A stretch of 64,000 nucleotides of DNA from Flaccisagitta enflata (GCA_965153355.1 OZ231126.1:93806001-93870000); one strand, 5' to 3'; positions 22,085 to 34,736 are shown, numbered from the stretch's first letter. Program-made: numbers and translations. The notes: generated by a model not told the origin, from the letters alone.

Positions 22085-22322
22085 AAAGGGAACAGGGAGA
22101 ACAGAAGAACCGAGGAAAAGGAAGAAAAAAGAAGAGGAGAAGGAGAAGAAGAAGAAGAAGAAGAAGAAGAAGAAGAAGAAGAAGAAGGAGAAGAAGAAGA
22201 AGAAGAAGAAGAAGAAGAAGAGAAGAAGAAGAAGAAGAGAGAAGGGATGAAGAAAGAAGGAGAGAAAAAGAAGAGAGAAAAGAAGAAGAAGAAGAAAGAA
22301 GAGAGAAGAAGAAGAAGGAGAA
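22085..22322 (+). repeat. (GAA)n / GGAGAA purine tract
   Basis: GAA units with GGA and GAGA interruptions. Long frames through it are poly-Lys/Glu or poly-Ser/Leu only. Confidence 0.93.
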
Positions 22323-22466
22323 CAAGAACCGGATGCGGCCACCGAGTTCTTGGACGGGTGGGCAGAGGCAATGCCTTTCCTCTCTTTCGACCTCGTGTCA
22401 CGGGACCGGCCGACCAACAACCGGACGGACAAAGCCTCTTATAGAGTTGCGTGTCCGCAACTAAAA
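22321..22466 (-). mobile_element. Palindrome-end family copy, TTGCGGAC subfamily
   Basis: GGACGGGTGGGCAGAGGCAA, then GGACCGGCCGACCAAC, ends GAGTTGCGTGTCCGCAACTA. The terminal palindrome has arms TTGCG / CGCAA. The (GAA)n tract abuts its start. Confidence 0.75.
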
Positions 22467-22492
22467 AGAAGAGGAAGAAGAAGGAGAATAAT

Positions 22493-23038
22493 CGCAAAAG
22501 CTTTAGATGGTCAGCGGTACCCGTGCCCTGCCTAAGTAGGTGGTGGTTGAAGTTGAGGGGGGAGCAGGACAGTGGCCCCGAAGGGGTTGATGACCTATGC
22601 TTTCACACATATGGGGGATTTTTTCCTTCTCCTCCTCCTCCTCCTCCGTCCCTCCCCCCTCAAATCCCAGTCTTGAGGCCCATATTCCAGTCTTAAGGCC
22701 AAAATCCCAGTCTTGAGGCCCAAATCCCAGCCTCAAGGCCCAAATCCTAGCCTCAAGGCCCAAATCCTAGCCTGGAGGCTGTAATTTGGGCCTCAAGGCC
22801 AGGATCTGGGCCACTTGGCTGAGATTTTGACATTGAGGCTGAGATTTGGGCCTCAAGACTGATATCTGGGCCTCCAGGCTAAGATTTAGGCCTGGAGGAT
22901 AGGATTTGGGCCTTGAGGCTGGGATTTGGGCCTCAAGACTGGGATTTGAGGGGGGGATGTAAAAGAAGGAGGAGAAGGAGAAAATCCCCCATATGTGTGA
23001 AAGCATAGGTCATCAACCCCTTCAGGGCCGCTGCCCAA
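22493..23038 (-). mobile_element. GCAGCGGCCC-family element, copy 4
   Basis: The tail comes first (CGCAAAAGCTTTAGATGGTC, AGCGGTACCCGTGCCCTGCC), then CAGTGGCCCCGAAGGGGTTG, GACCTATGCTTTCACACATA, a core of ~20-bp CTTGAGGCCCAAATCCCAG units that switches to the complementary sense midway, and the mirror end TCAGGGCCGCTGCCC. Confidence 0.85.
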
Positions 23039-23244
23039 AAAGAGAGATGAAAGAGAAAAGAAGATGTATTTAGGAAAAATAACAAGAAGAAGATAAAGAA
23101 GAGAGAAGAAGAAGGGGAGAAGAAAAGAAACAAGTTGCAGGTTGCCCAGAATGAGCGAGTACGTGGCAAGGAACGGGGAATGAGGATACCACAGAATCAG
23201 GAATGACGCAAAAGTTATGGTAGAAGTACCCGTGCCCAGGCCTG

Positions 23245-24130
<886 letters not shown>

Positions 24131-24216
24131 ACAAAAATGCTATATAGCTCAGTGACCCTTAAGGGTTTCGTGTGAGCAGCCCTCTGCTTAGTATGTTTGT
24201 GACTGTATATGATGGT

Positions 24217-24716
24217 TAGCAGGGCAGCGGCCTCGAAGGGGACGATGTCCTGTAGAACACAGGGGGACTTTCATTCGTTCTTTTGTTTGTTGAAGCTGGG
24301 ATTTGAGCCTCAAGGCTGAGATTAAAGCCTTGAGACTGGGATTTAAGCTTTGAGGTGGGGATTAAAGCCTTGAGGATAGGATTCCAGCCTTGACGCCGAG
24401 ATTTGAGACTCAAGGCTGGAATTGAGACTCAAGGCTGGGATTTGAGCCTCGAGGCTGGGATTTGAGCCTTGAGGCTAGGATTTGAGCCTCGAGGCTGGGA
24501 TTTGAGCATTGGAGCTGATATTTCAGCCTCAAGGCTGGAATTTGAGCCCCAAGGCTGGGATTTAGGCCTTGAGATTGGGATTTGATCCTGGAGGCTAGGA
24601 TTTGAGCACAGAGGCTGGGATTTGAGCCCCGAGGCTAGGGGGGGGACAAACGGAGAAACAAACAAACGAACGAACAAAAGTCCCTCTGTGTTCTACAGGA
24701 CATCGTCCCCTTTGGT
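24217..24716 (+). mobile_element. GCAGCGGCCC-family element, copy 5
   Basis: GGGCAGCGGCCTCGAAGGGG and GTAGAACACAGGGGGACTTT at the left; AAAGTCCCTCTGTGTTCTAC and CATCGTCCCCTTTGG at the right. The core has GGCTGGGATTTGAGCCTCGA repeats, about 19-20 bp each. Confidence 0.82.
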
Positions 24717-24719
24717 AGT

Positions 24720-25250
24720 CTGGAGTAGTCAAAAATAAAATAAGTATTTTTTACCATTTTTTCGGTTGTGTTGTACTCATATGCATCCAGCAAGATGTTA
24801 TCAAGCAATTTTTTCTCAAGTGGTTGTTAGCAAATATGCTCAACATCACTAAATTAAACGTCAATATGCCTTTTTATTTTTGTTTTTGCTCAAATGGCCA
24901 TTTTCCTCCCTTAGAAATGTGGAATTTTGATTAAAATTAGGGCCATAGCTTCCCAAAAACATCTACTACCATCCTATAAAATTCTATGAAATTTGGAAGA
25001 CACTAAGATGCATTTGCTTATGTCAGGGTGCAAACGAAGGTAAAGTTTTGGTTTCAGACTCTTTCTAAACTATATTAATGACCAGATTATAATCTTTTTG
25101 AATAAGATATATAGTTCTCTAGTTTAGAATTATCCTATTAGTAAAAGGAAACCTAGTATGATAAAAGCAGAGCTTTGTTTTATTGATAAAAACAAAAAAT
25201 AATCACTCAAAGTAATAGATTCTTTCAAAATGATAGAGCAAAAATCAAGA
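24720..25250. other. AT-rich stretch, nothing recognised
   Basis: No coding signal, tandem repeat or inverted repeat noticed. Confidence 0.4.
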
Positions 25251-25257
25251 ACCTGTG

Positions 25258-25400
25258 AAGGGAAAATTCTAAGACTTGAACAAATTCAACAATTTTGCAT
25301 TTCTAAGAACATGGCCCTCATCCTATATGTTCTTAGAATAAGGCCATGATTTTGAAAATGCAAAATTTTACATTTAAAGAAAGTCTTAGAATTTTCCCTA
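25258..25400. mobile_element. Small hairpin element
   Basis: AGGGAAAATTCTAAGACTT and its near-complement AAGTCTTAGAATTTTCCCT bound inner complements TTCTAAGAACATGGCC / GGCCATGATTTTG. Confidence 0.6.
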
Positions 25401-25727
25401 AGACAAGTCAAGTTGCAAAATCAAATTTTCTTATGAATTCCTAAATTTTTTCTCCCCCTTTTACTTTCTTAGCACTCTTTTCTAATCAACCAATGCTTTT
25501 CCATATAAAAGTGAAATAAATAGCAATGAGCAATCAACGTGAGCCGCAATGAGCCGCAAAGAGAAAATCGATGGAAAAAACGGCATTCAATCACACCTCC
25601 AATTTTGTTTCCAGGAAAAAAATTCCAGACACTTACCGGAATAGTAAGGTTTTGGTTGACAAAAAATTAACGCAGTCAAATCAATACCGCTCCCGGTGGC
25701 TACCTTTGGGGCTGCTGCCCAAAAAGT

Positions 25728-26064
25728 TGAAGTTGAGGAGGGAGCAGGGCAGCGGCCCCGAAGGGGTTGATGACCTATGCTTTCACACATATGGGGGATT
25801 TTCTCCTCTTTCTCCTTCTTCTTCTCCGCACCCCCCTCCCCCCAGCCTTGAGGCTGGCATTTGGGCTTTGTGGTGGGGATTAAGGCCTGGAGGTTGGGAT
25901 TTGGGCCTCAAGACTTGGATTTGGGCCTCAAGGCTGGGATATGGGCCTTGAGGCTGAGATATGGGCCTCGAGGCTGGGGGGAGAGGGGTACGTAGGAGAA
26001 GACGGTGAAAATCCCCCATATGTATGAAAGCATAGGTCATCGACCCCTTCAGGGCCGCTGCCCA
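25728..26064. mobile_element. GCAGCGGCCC-family element, copy 6
   Basis: GGGCAGCGGCCCCGAAGGGG, GACCTATGCTTTCACACATA and the mirror ATGAAAGCATAGGTCATCGA and TTCAGGGCCGCTGCCC. The core has GGGCCTCAAGGCTGGGATAT repeats. Confidence 0.85.
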
Positions 26065-26065
26065 A

Positions 26066-26066
26066 A

Positions 26067-26105
<39 letters not shown>

Positions 26106-26390
26106 AGAAGAAGAAGAAGAAGAAGAAGAAGAAGAAGAAGAAGAAAAAGAAAAAGAAAAAGAAGAGGAAGAAGAAGAAGAGGAAGAAAAGGAAGAAGAGG
26201 AAGAAGAAAAGAAGAAGAAGAAGAAGAAGAAGAAGAAGAAGAAGAAGAAGAAGAAGAAGAAGAAAAAGAAGAGGAAGGAGAAGACGAAGAAGAAGAAAAA
26301 GAAGAGGGAGGAGAGGACGAAGAAGAAGAAGATGAAGATGAAGAAGAAGGAGAAGGAGAAGAAGAAGAAGAAGAAGAAGGAGAGGAAATA
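26066..26390 (+). repeat. (GAA)n / (GAG) purine tract
   Basis: GAA units with GAG and AAA interruptions, directly abutting the element end at 26064. Confidence 0.95.
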
Positions 26391-26693
26391 AAATGCGCAG
26401 AGGATAGAATGAATCGGGGGCTGCTTTTTGGTGCGGCGGAAAGAGAGTTGAAACTAGGGTTAGCGAAAAGTGAGCCAAGACCGCCGCGAAACACACGGAC
26501 ATATCATTTGAGGAGTATTTCGCAAAAAGTGAACTCATTTTAAAGATTGCTTATATATTTCAAACATGTCTTACATGAATCTTTAAATGCGTAGAAATAT
26601 TCTTTCATACCTATAAAATATATTTTACTAGAGGGATGCCTTTTGAAACCATTATGATTTCAATTCTAAATAATTCTTATATAGCATACAAGA

Positions 26694-27143
26694 AAACAAG
26701 CCCAAGCGGGCAACAGTCGCGTGCGTGTGGAAAAATGTTCCTTTCCCCTAAGGCTGCGCGATATGTGTTGATACAATGTTGATACAATATCAATATGATT
26801 GAATACCCAAAATACCCAAAAATACCCAAAAATACTCAAAATTACCTAAAAGTACCCAAAAATATCTAAAAGTACCTAAAGTACCCTAAAGTACCCTTAA
26901 GTACCCTAACATACCTTAAAGTACTAGAAGTATGTTAAAGTACCCTAAAGTACCCTTGAATACCTAAAGCACCCTATAGAACTCTAAAGTACCCTAAGCA
27001 CCTATAGTACTCTAAAGTACCATAGAGTACCCTAATGTACCCTAAAGTACCTTAAGTTACCCTAAAAAGTCCAAATTTTAAAAATGTTACGGACCGACCG
27101 ACCAACATGGCAAATTCTAATGTTGCGTGCACGCGACTAAAAA
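26694..27143 (-). mobile_element. Palindrome-end family copy with CTAAAGTACC tandem core
   Basis: AACAAGCCCAAGCGGGCAAC, then AGTCGCGTGC. A core of about 25 units of AAAGTACCCT type occupies 26805-27065, then GACCGACCGACC, ending GTTGCGTGCACGCGACTAAA. Confidence 0.78.
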
Positions 27144-27340
27144 CAAACAAATATCTTATAAAAAGATGAGGTGTCTAAGCATTTGAAATATATGTCACGT
27201 GAGTTCACTTAGCGCGATATCAATCTTGAGAGAGCGAAACACACGGACATTTCATTTCCTCCTCATCACCAAAGGAAAAAAAAGAGAAACATTCTTCTTT
27301 TTCATTCGCCGTGAAATTTGGAAAAAAAAGTTTAAACCAC

Positions 27341-27345
<5 letters not shown>

Positions 27346-27397
<52 letters not shown>
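27346..27397 (+). repeat. (GA)n microsatellite
   Basis: About 26 GA units. Confidence 0.95.
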
Positions 27398-27399
<2 letters not shown>

Positions 27400-28380
27400 T
27401 CCAGTACATTTTGTATCTCTTCTTTGCGCGTTTGTTTTTTCCGATGTATGTACAAATGTTTCTTTTTTACCATGTACAGAAAGTGCGAAATTGAAAGTGA
27501 ACAAGAATTATGAATAATCATGAAACAAAAAAAAAAAAAAGGATGTACGAAACCTACAAAATGTGCAACCGTTATAAGCATATGCAAATCATGCATATGA
27601 AAAAAACAAAACAATCGACAACAGATTTTTCATGAAAATCGATTGTGGAGATGAAGATCGGTCAATGACCATGAGTTCTACCATTTGAAAGTTTTGTTTT
27701 TTTTTCCCCACTTTTAAATACATAACGGCTGATTTCCCCGACCAAGTAAAACTCAGTTTCAGAAATCTGAGCCAGAGAAAAAGTGCTTCATACCCAACTC
27801 ATGAAATCTATTGAATAAAGTTGACAAAAGCTGTTTGATTGTGTGTTTTTGCATTGTGGTTAAAAGTAAAATTTCAGACAAAGTTTTAAAAAAATGTCAT
27901 CGTGTTGAATTGTTTTTTTTCTCAAAGACCAAGTTACATAAAAAAAATTTCATCCAACGAAAAAGAGAAAAAAAAAGGAAAAAAAAACTAAAGAAAAACA
28001 ATTTATCTTTCGTGATGTTTCTAAATGCATCGCAGCGCCCGCACACTCGGTTTGGTATGACTTACGCATCAGCGCTTGGCCCCCCTGCACAGTACTATGA
28101 TTGCTGTTTTATCGTTTTATCGTTTTACCAAATTCTCTCAGAATATGATACTTACATCTTTGAATCATTGCCTTGGCTATGATCCAGTCTTAATCAAAAA
28201 CTGTTTAGTGTATAGGTACGCTTTTTATCCAAGTTGAGTTTTGTTACGCGGACATCAGACCGTTTTGTCCATCTAGAAAAAATTTCAAAACGATCACGTG
28301 TCTACTGTGCATTCATTCGAGCATTTTTTCTCGCTAACACAAAAATGAATAAGCATATTTATCTGGGTAACAATTAAGGG
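27400..28380. other. AT-rich stretch without recognised features
   Basis: Short frames only. No domain, repeat family or inverted repeat recognised. Confidence 0.4.
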
Positions 28381-28408
28381 GAGAAAGAGAGAGAAGTGAG
28401 AGAGAGAG

Positions 28409-28445
<37 letters not shown>
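28381..28445 (+). repeat. (GA)n microsatellite
   Basis: GA units with AAGTGA and AGGAGA interruptions. A (CT)n tract of opposite sense begins 130 bp downstream. Confidence 0.92.
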
Positions 28446-28448
<3 letters not shown>

Positions 28449-28577
28449 CATTTTCAAATAACTACAGACACTCAAAAAAATACTTGAATTTTCCTAATGA
28501 GTAGAATATTCTAACTTTTTAAAAAAACTCTGGTGAATTAAATTGCCTGCAAGGGCTGTAAACTCATGTTCGTGTAA

Positions 28578-28578
<1 letters not shown>

Positions 28579-28661
<83 letters not shown>
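28579..28661 (+). repeat. (CT)n microsatellite
   Basis: About 41 CT units. With the GA tract at 28381 it could form an extended hairpin. Confidence 0.96.
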
Positions 28662-28664
<3 letters not shown>

Positions 28665-28927
28665 CTTTGTTACTTTCCAGCTCAGGATCTCTTTTTAATT
28701 GAAAAGAATGTCTTGAGTCGGTCTGACAAAAAACACCGACTGCTGATTCGCTGTCTCTGTCTCTGTCTCTCCCTCTCTCTGCGCACGGCAGTGAACATTT
28801 TCTTCATTTACTGTTGTTTTTCTGTATATCAGATTCGAAATAGATATTGTACATTAATCGTTAAATGCAGTTTTCTAACTCCAACATTCTCCTTGTTACC
28901 ATCATGCCGATTATTTGGAAAGGCTGC

Positions 28928-28960
28928 TATTGTTAATGTTTATCATAAACATTAACAATA
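28928..28960. repeat. Perfect 15-bp-arm hairpin
   Basis: TATTGTTAATGTTTA, loop TCA, then the exact complement TAAACATTAACAATA. No U-run or gene end beside it. Confidence 0.85.
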
Positions 28961-29045
28961 ACTTTATGAATTCATCATCTCCACTCTAAACGCGGACACA
29001 CTCGTTCTGACTGGCATGAATCCAGTTTACAGGGTTTTTATTGTT

Positions 29046-29115
29046 ACGGCCTCGCATCTCTAAAAGAGGCTGTGTCCCTTAGTGGGTTGGTCAGTCCGTC
29101 TGTCTGCCCGTAACA
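29046..29115 (+). mobile_element. Possible 5' fragment of the palindrome-end family
   Basis: CTCGCATCTCTAAAAGAGGC then TTGGTCAGTCCGTCTGTC resembles the start of the GGTGCGCC subfamily. No right end found. Confidence 0.35.
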
Positions 29116-29439
29116 AACGGGAAGAAGGAATGGATGTTCTAGGATCATATTTTGAAATATGGTTACATGGATGATGGAAGTATACCAGAAACATACAAAT
29201 TTTTAAGATGACAGACAAATACATGGATGATGTTGATATCTCCCTTACCTGGAAAGAGCTCCAAAAAGTAACCTTGTCAAGGGAGGTGTTGCAAAATTTT
29301 CCCGAAAACATCACCTCGTAGTTCATTAACTTGGAACGACTAAATAGTAATGCTGATCAATTGTGACTTTTTGCCCTTAATAGAAAAACCTAATATCGGC
29401 CATGAATCAAAATGAAATCTACAAGCCATTTCTCGACCT

Positions 29440-29442
<3 letters not shown>

Positions 29443-29484
<42 letters not shown>

Positions 29485-29528
29485 CCACCATAAGCATCGT
29501 TGTCGTCGTCGTCATCATCATCGTCATT

Positions 29529-29621
<93 letters not shown>
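29443..29621 (+). repeat. (TCA)n microsatellite
   Basis: TCA units with a CACCACCATAAGCATCGTTG interruption near 29482. Frames give poly-His, poly-Ser or poly-Asp only. Confidence 0.96.
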
Positions 29622-29816
29622 GGCTTCATTATATAGAGCTATTTTCATCAATAATAACAGCAACCTCCACGCAAAAATTCTCTCCAGAGACATAAAGGAA
29701 TTCGACTTTTTTTGCCTTTTAACTAAAACCGCATGAAATTTTTCTGCCCCGTCTGCCTAGTTCAGTGTAAATCGCTCTCATTTCTTTTCCTCTTTGTCTC
29801 TGTCTGTCTGTCTGTC

Positions 29817-30270
29817 TCTCAAACTAAAACTTGCGACTTTACCTCATCAAGACTTCATTTTTTAAATTTCTATCCTATCCCAATAGATCAAGTGGAAAAT
29901 TTTATATGGTTATGAAAAAGAAATCCGCTCAATTTTTACAGGTTTCGTGGTCATTTTAAGTTTTGCCCAACAACTATTTTGCATAACTTTTGTTTATTAA
30001 AGATAGCCGTAAAACCTGTAAAATGATCTGATTGAGTTTTTTTTCAAAACTTTTTAGATTTTTTGCCCGGTCTCATGAAATAGCTTAAAACCTTGAAAAT
30101 TGAAGTGTTGATGAGGTCAAGTCACAAGTTGAAGTTTAAGAGATGCAAATACACTCACTCAATAGAACAACCTTTGACTAGCTTAGATCTCAAATATTTT
30201 ATGATACAAATGAAATTAGGATACTTAAAATCTATCCTCCAGTCTAAGTCGTCATAGCTTCCATCGTACT
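29817..30270. mobile_element. Relative of foldback F4, left end truncated
   Basis: AAACTTGCGACTTTACCTCA at the left and AAATATTTTATGATACAAAT, TCTATCCTCCAGTCTAAGTC and CTTCCATCGTACTG at the right match the arms of the element at 2937-3539. The right end is followed by TA and, immediately, the next family copy. Confidence 0.7.
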
Positions 30271-30486
30271 GTAGTCGCGTACAAACGACTCCATACATTA
30301 CTGTGTTGGTCGGTCGGTCGGTCGCTTCGCCCGTTCGTCCGTCCGTCGACCCATTTTCTAGTGACTCGATCGCTCGATTTGTCAGTTGGTCTGAAGCATC
30401 AGATTTGCGAGCGATTTTTTCGCACCACCACTCCTGCCCAACCGTACTAGAATTTTTTTGGCGGATTCTTCTCACCTTTGTTTAAC
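30271..30486 (+). mobile_element. Palindrome-end family copy, diverged
   Basis: TAGTCGCGTACAAACGACTC, GGTCGGTCGGTCGG and CACTCCTGCCCAACCGT; the right end CACCTTTGTT is decayed. Confidence 0.55.
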
Positions 30487-30561
30487 AAAATAGGCATAGT
30501 CGCTTATAAAGGAACAAATTATTCCTGAATTAACAAACCAAAACATACATACAAAGATACG

Positions 30562-30689
30562 TACATACATACATACATACATACATACATACATACATAC
30601 ATACATACATACATACATACATACATACATACATACATACATACATACATACATACATACATACATACATACATACATACATACATACA

Positions 30690-30718
<29 letters not shown>
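30562..30718 (+). repeat. (TACA)n microsatellite
   Basis: About 39 units. The open minus-strand frames (Met-Tyr-Val-Cys) are artefacts. Confidence 0.97.
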
Positions 30719-30889
<171 letters not shown>

Positions 30890-31517
30890 CAGCTCACATA
30901 TGTATATCTTTAAAAATCTTTTTTTTTTTATGCTCGTACTTTGTTACATGTCATCAGCGCGACTTTCGGGCCCAATTTTGAGGGTTCGCCCAAATTTGAA
31001 GACAGTTGTTTAAAAAAAAAAAGAAATATACAAATGAAGTAATTATCTTTAGATGATTCAAAAACATCAAAACACTTCAAAAAGAGTCTCACGATTTTGT
31101 TCCAGATAAGCAGATATGCATTTTCAATTAGATTATGAATAACCCAAATGCTAAAGGTCGTTGTTTTTTTTTTCGTTTGCTTTTTTCTTCTTTCTCCCAC
31201 TTTTAACTATTGTCTCTTTTTTTTTTTTGACAATTGAAAAGAGTGCAAAAAAGGGGGAAATAGATTTTTGGGTCGATTAGCGACTACACGCAGAAGACGT
31301 GCTCTCAACCTTCAACAAATTCGTTACAAAAATAAGATATTCACGTATCCCAAAAAAGAAGAAAAAAAATTCTTTCAGTTTATATCTCTTTTTATTTCTA
31401 ATTCCTTCGAAAAAGAAGAAAAAAAAGTTTTCTGTATTTTGTTCGTTTATGAATATAAATTGGTAAATCATATTTAACTTGGAGCGATCCTTTCGGCGAG
31501 GTTTTTGGCCCCTTTTT

Positions 31518-31735
31518 TTGGTCGCGTGCTACTCGACTCTATACTATTCCTCGCTCTTTTGGTCCGTCGGTCCGTCCATTGTTCCATATTTACCCTGTTT
31601 ACTTTTACTGGGCTTTCATAAGCTTTTGGGGCCTCATTTGCACCTGCCCCACTTCTTTAGCTGACTTCTGAATCAGTGTAATACTGCCCCTGCCCACTTG
31701 ACGCGACTTGGGTAGCCGTGAATTCTGCCTTGTTT
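31518..31735 (+). mobile_element. Palindrome-end family copy
   Basis: GTCGCGTGCTACTCGACTCT at the start, GACGCGACTTGGGTAGCCGT and TTCTGCCTTGTT at the end. Confidence 0.75.
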
Positions 31736-31921
31736 TTGTCCTGGCGGCCTTTAAGATTATTATCTAGAGCAACTACAGCTGGCTGTGGCTTTTCGTGATC
31801 GTCTTTGGGTTCATGTCGCGTCTTGGCTCAGTCATGTGTTGTGTTGTGTTTTTGTGTTACAATTTATTCTCACCATTTCATATACAAAGCAATTGCACTT
31901 TTGTTGCAATCTATTTCAATT

Positions 31922-32073
31922 ATTAGTCGCGGACACGCGACTCTACACCTTGCCGTGTCGGTCGGTCGGTCGGTCCGTCGGTCGGTCGGTCACATTTCTA
32001 AATTTCGAGTGTTTTTTTCATTACTGCTCCTGCCAAACCGTCCGCGACTGTCCTGCCGTGTATCCGGCCTTGT
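31922..32073 (+). mobile_element. Palindrome-end family copy, GTCGCGGAC subfamily
   Basis: AGTCGCGGACACGCGACTCT at the start and the exact complement GTCCGCGACT distally, then CGTGTATCCGGCCTTGT. It has six GGTC/CGGT units. Only about 150 bp, the shortest full form. Confidence 0.85.
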
Positions 32074-32625
32074 ATCATATACAAAGCAAATGTACTGGCG
32101 TTGCAATTCATATTCATAATTTCATATAAAAAGGTATTGCACTGGTGTTACCATTTATTTTCATCATTTCTTTTATAAAGTAATTGTACTTGTGTTTCAA
32201 ATCTATTTTCATATAAAAAGAAATTGTACTTGTGTAACAATTTATTTCAATATTTCATATACAAAGCAATCAGTATAAAATGAAAATAAAATTCTAGGAA
32301 ATTATTATCCATGGTAAAACAATGACAGTTTCATCATGGCTCAAGTTAGGATACACTCATGATGTGAGAATGACCAAACAAACCTATCAACCTATTGTCG
32401 GTCTGCCCAACCAATCACAAAGTTACGACTTACAGACTTTTGGAGTTGTGTGCATAGAAATCTTAAATAAGAATCACGATCATGAAAGGAACAAAAATCA
32501 TAAGTTATTTTTTTTTTACTCATAAAAGGTATCAATCATTTGATATCGTCAGGACTTCACTTCAGAAGCTGCTTTTGATACTCGAGGTTTAAAAATCGTT
32601 TTTATTTTTAGCCGGCTTTTTAGGT

Positions 32626-32781
32626 GCGCCATAGCACCTCTATGAGAGGCTCTGTCTGTTGGTCGGTCGGTTGGTTGGTTGGTTGGTCGGTCGGTCGGTC
32701 GGTCGGTCACGTCACGCTCGAGTTGAAAATCTCAAAAAGAAGCAAAAATCACTGGAAATGATTCAGAAATATGCTGGGATG
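32626..32781 (+). mobile_element. Palindrome-end family copy, GGTGCGCC subfamily, 5' part
   Basis: TTTTAGGTGCGCCATAGCAC, AGAGGCTCTGTC and then GGTTGG/GGTCGG units. It is cut off by the next copy of the same subfamily. Confidence 0.7.
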
Positions 32782-32929
32782 ATTTTTAGATGCGCCATAG
32801 CATCTCTATAAGAAGCTCTGTCCGTCCGTCCGTCCATCCGTCGGTCACGCTCGAATGAAAAATCGCTAATAATGTTTGAAATCAATAGAAAACTCATTTC
32901 GTTCATCATAAATGATATCAATATATCAT

Positions 32930-33606
32930 AAATGATATATATCACAAATGATATCATATATATCATATCATTTATATCATATATATCATATCATATATAT
33001 CATATATATATATCATATATATTATCATATATATCATCATATATATCATACATATATCTCATATATCATATCATATAATATATCATATATCATATATCAT
33101 ATATCATATCATATATCATATATCATATATCATATATCATATATCATATATCATATATCATATATCATATCATATATCATCATATATCATATATATCATA
33201 TATCATATCATATATCATATCATATATCATATCATATATCATATCATATATCATATCATATATCATATCATATATCATATCATATATCATATCATATATC
33301 ATATCATATATCATATCATATATCATATCATATATCATATCATATATCATATCATATATCATATCATATATCATATATAATATCATATATATCATATATC
33401 ATATCATATATATCATATATCATATCATATATCATATCATATATATCATATATCATATCATATATCTCATATATATCATATATATTATATATATCATATA
33501 TATCATATATATCATATATATCACATATATCATATATAACATATATATGATATATATCATATATATCATATATATCATATATATCATAAATAACATATAA
33601 TATATA
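32930..33606. repeat. ATATC/ATATATC satellite-like array
   Basis: Mixed units CATATCATAT, ATATATCATAT and ATCATATATC, most regular as a 12-bp ATATCATATCAT period at 33190-33370. Highly self-complementary. Confidence 0.95.
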
Positions 33607-33639
33607 ATATAATCAGGTACGGTCAGGTCTTATAGAGCT

Positions 33640-33860
33640 GAAGATAGGTCGGATAGGTCTGGTGATAGGTCGGATAGGTCTTAGGATAGGTCTGATAGAG
33701 CTGGGGATAGGTCTGATAGAGCTGGTGATAGGTCTGATAGAGCTTGGGAAAGGTCTGATAGAGCTCGGGAGAGGCCTGATAGAGCTCGGGATAGGTCTTA
33801 TAGAGCTAGGAATGGTCTGATAGAGCTAGGGATAGGTCTGATGGAGCTAGGGATAGCTAT
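33640..33860 (+). repeat. 22-bp minisatellite GATAGGTCTGATAGAGCTGG
   Basis: About ten units of 20-22 bp with point changes (GGGAAAGG, GAGAGGCC). It lies between the ATATC array and the element end. Confidence 0.88.
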
Positions 33861-33943
33861 GAATAAATGACACTCGGCGCACCATCTTGGCCCGTGTATC
33901 CGGCCTTGTTTTTTAAATTGACTGAAGAGGTTGATCAACCCCT

Positions 33944-34255
33944 TTTTAGTCGCGTGCACGCGACTCTACACCCCGCTTTGTCCGTCCGTCTGTCCGTCTG
34001 TCTGTCACACTATTACTTTTTCTTTTATTAATTTCTTTTCTTTAGGTCATTTAAACTCATTTTAAGTCATTCTGATTCATTCTAGGCCAATCGGTCAGTC
34101 AGTCTGTCCGTCACACTTTTACTTTTCTTATCAATTTTTTTTCCTTTCAGTCATTTGAAGTCATTTAAGAGATTACTAAGTTATTCTAAGTCATTCTAAG
34201 TCATTCTAAGTCAATCTATAAGTCCCGCACGCGACTTATAAGTGTTGGCCTGGTT
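33944..34255 (+). mobile_element. Palindrome-end family copy, TCATTTTAAG-core subtype
   Basis: AGTCGCGTGCACGCGACTCT at the start; TCATTTAAACTCATTTTAAG and AAGTCATTCT units; CCCGCACGCGACTTATAAG and TGTTGGCCTGGTTT at the end. Confidence 0.82.
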
Positions 34256-34736
34256 TCGCCAAAAAGTAATACCGGCAAACCTTCAGGTAGTAGACACGTC
34301 CATATCATGAAAGAATACATTATTGTTTCAATTTCTTAAAATTTATGAAAGCTTTTCAGAGGTGCAAATCTAAATTCGCATTTCGCTTCTTTTTTTGGGG
34401 GGGGGGAAAGGGGGCTCGAACAATTGGATTGGGGGCACACCTTATGACCTTACTGGGAGTTTTTTTTCCTTTTTCCATTTTTCTCGAATGAGCGAATAAA
34501 ACATGAAAAATGGTAAAATTATTCCGGAAAAAAACAATGGTAAACAAAACATGAGCATGAAAACAATTTGCTTTTATCTTCTTAATTGGCCAAATGTTTT
34601 AAAAAGTTCCATCAAGTCACGTTTTCCAAAGAGTTAATTTTCTTCAAGTCGCGTGCAGACAGTTCTATTGGTCAGTTCGTATGAAGCTCCGTCGAGCTTT
34701 GTTTTTTACCTCCCAAAAATATGTATAAGTGTAACC

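Larger units (their letters stand above)
32783..33910 (+). mobile_element. Palindrome-end family copy, GGTGCGCC subfamily, with satellite core
   Basis: Starts TTTTTAGATGCGCCATAGCA, has GTCCGTCCGTCCATCC, and ends CTCGGCGCACCATCTTGGCC, CGTGTATCCGGCCTTGTT. Nearly 1 kb between is the ATATC array and a 22-bp minisatellite. Confidence 0.78.
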
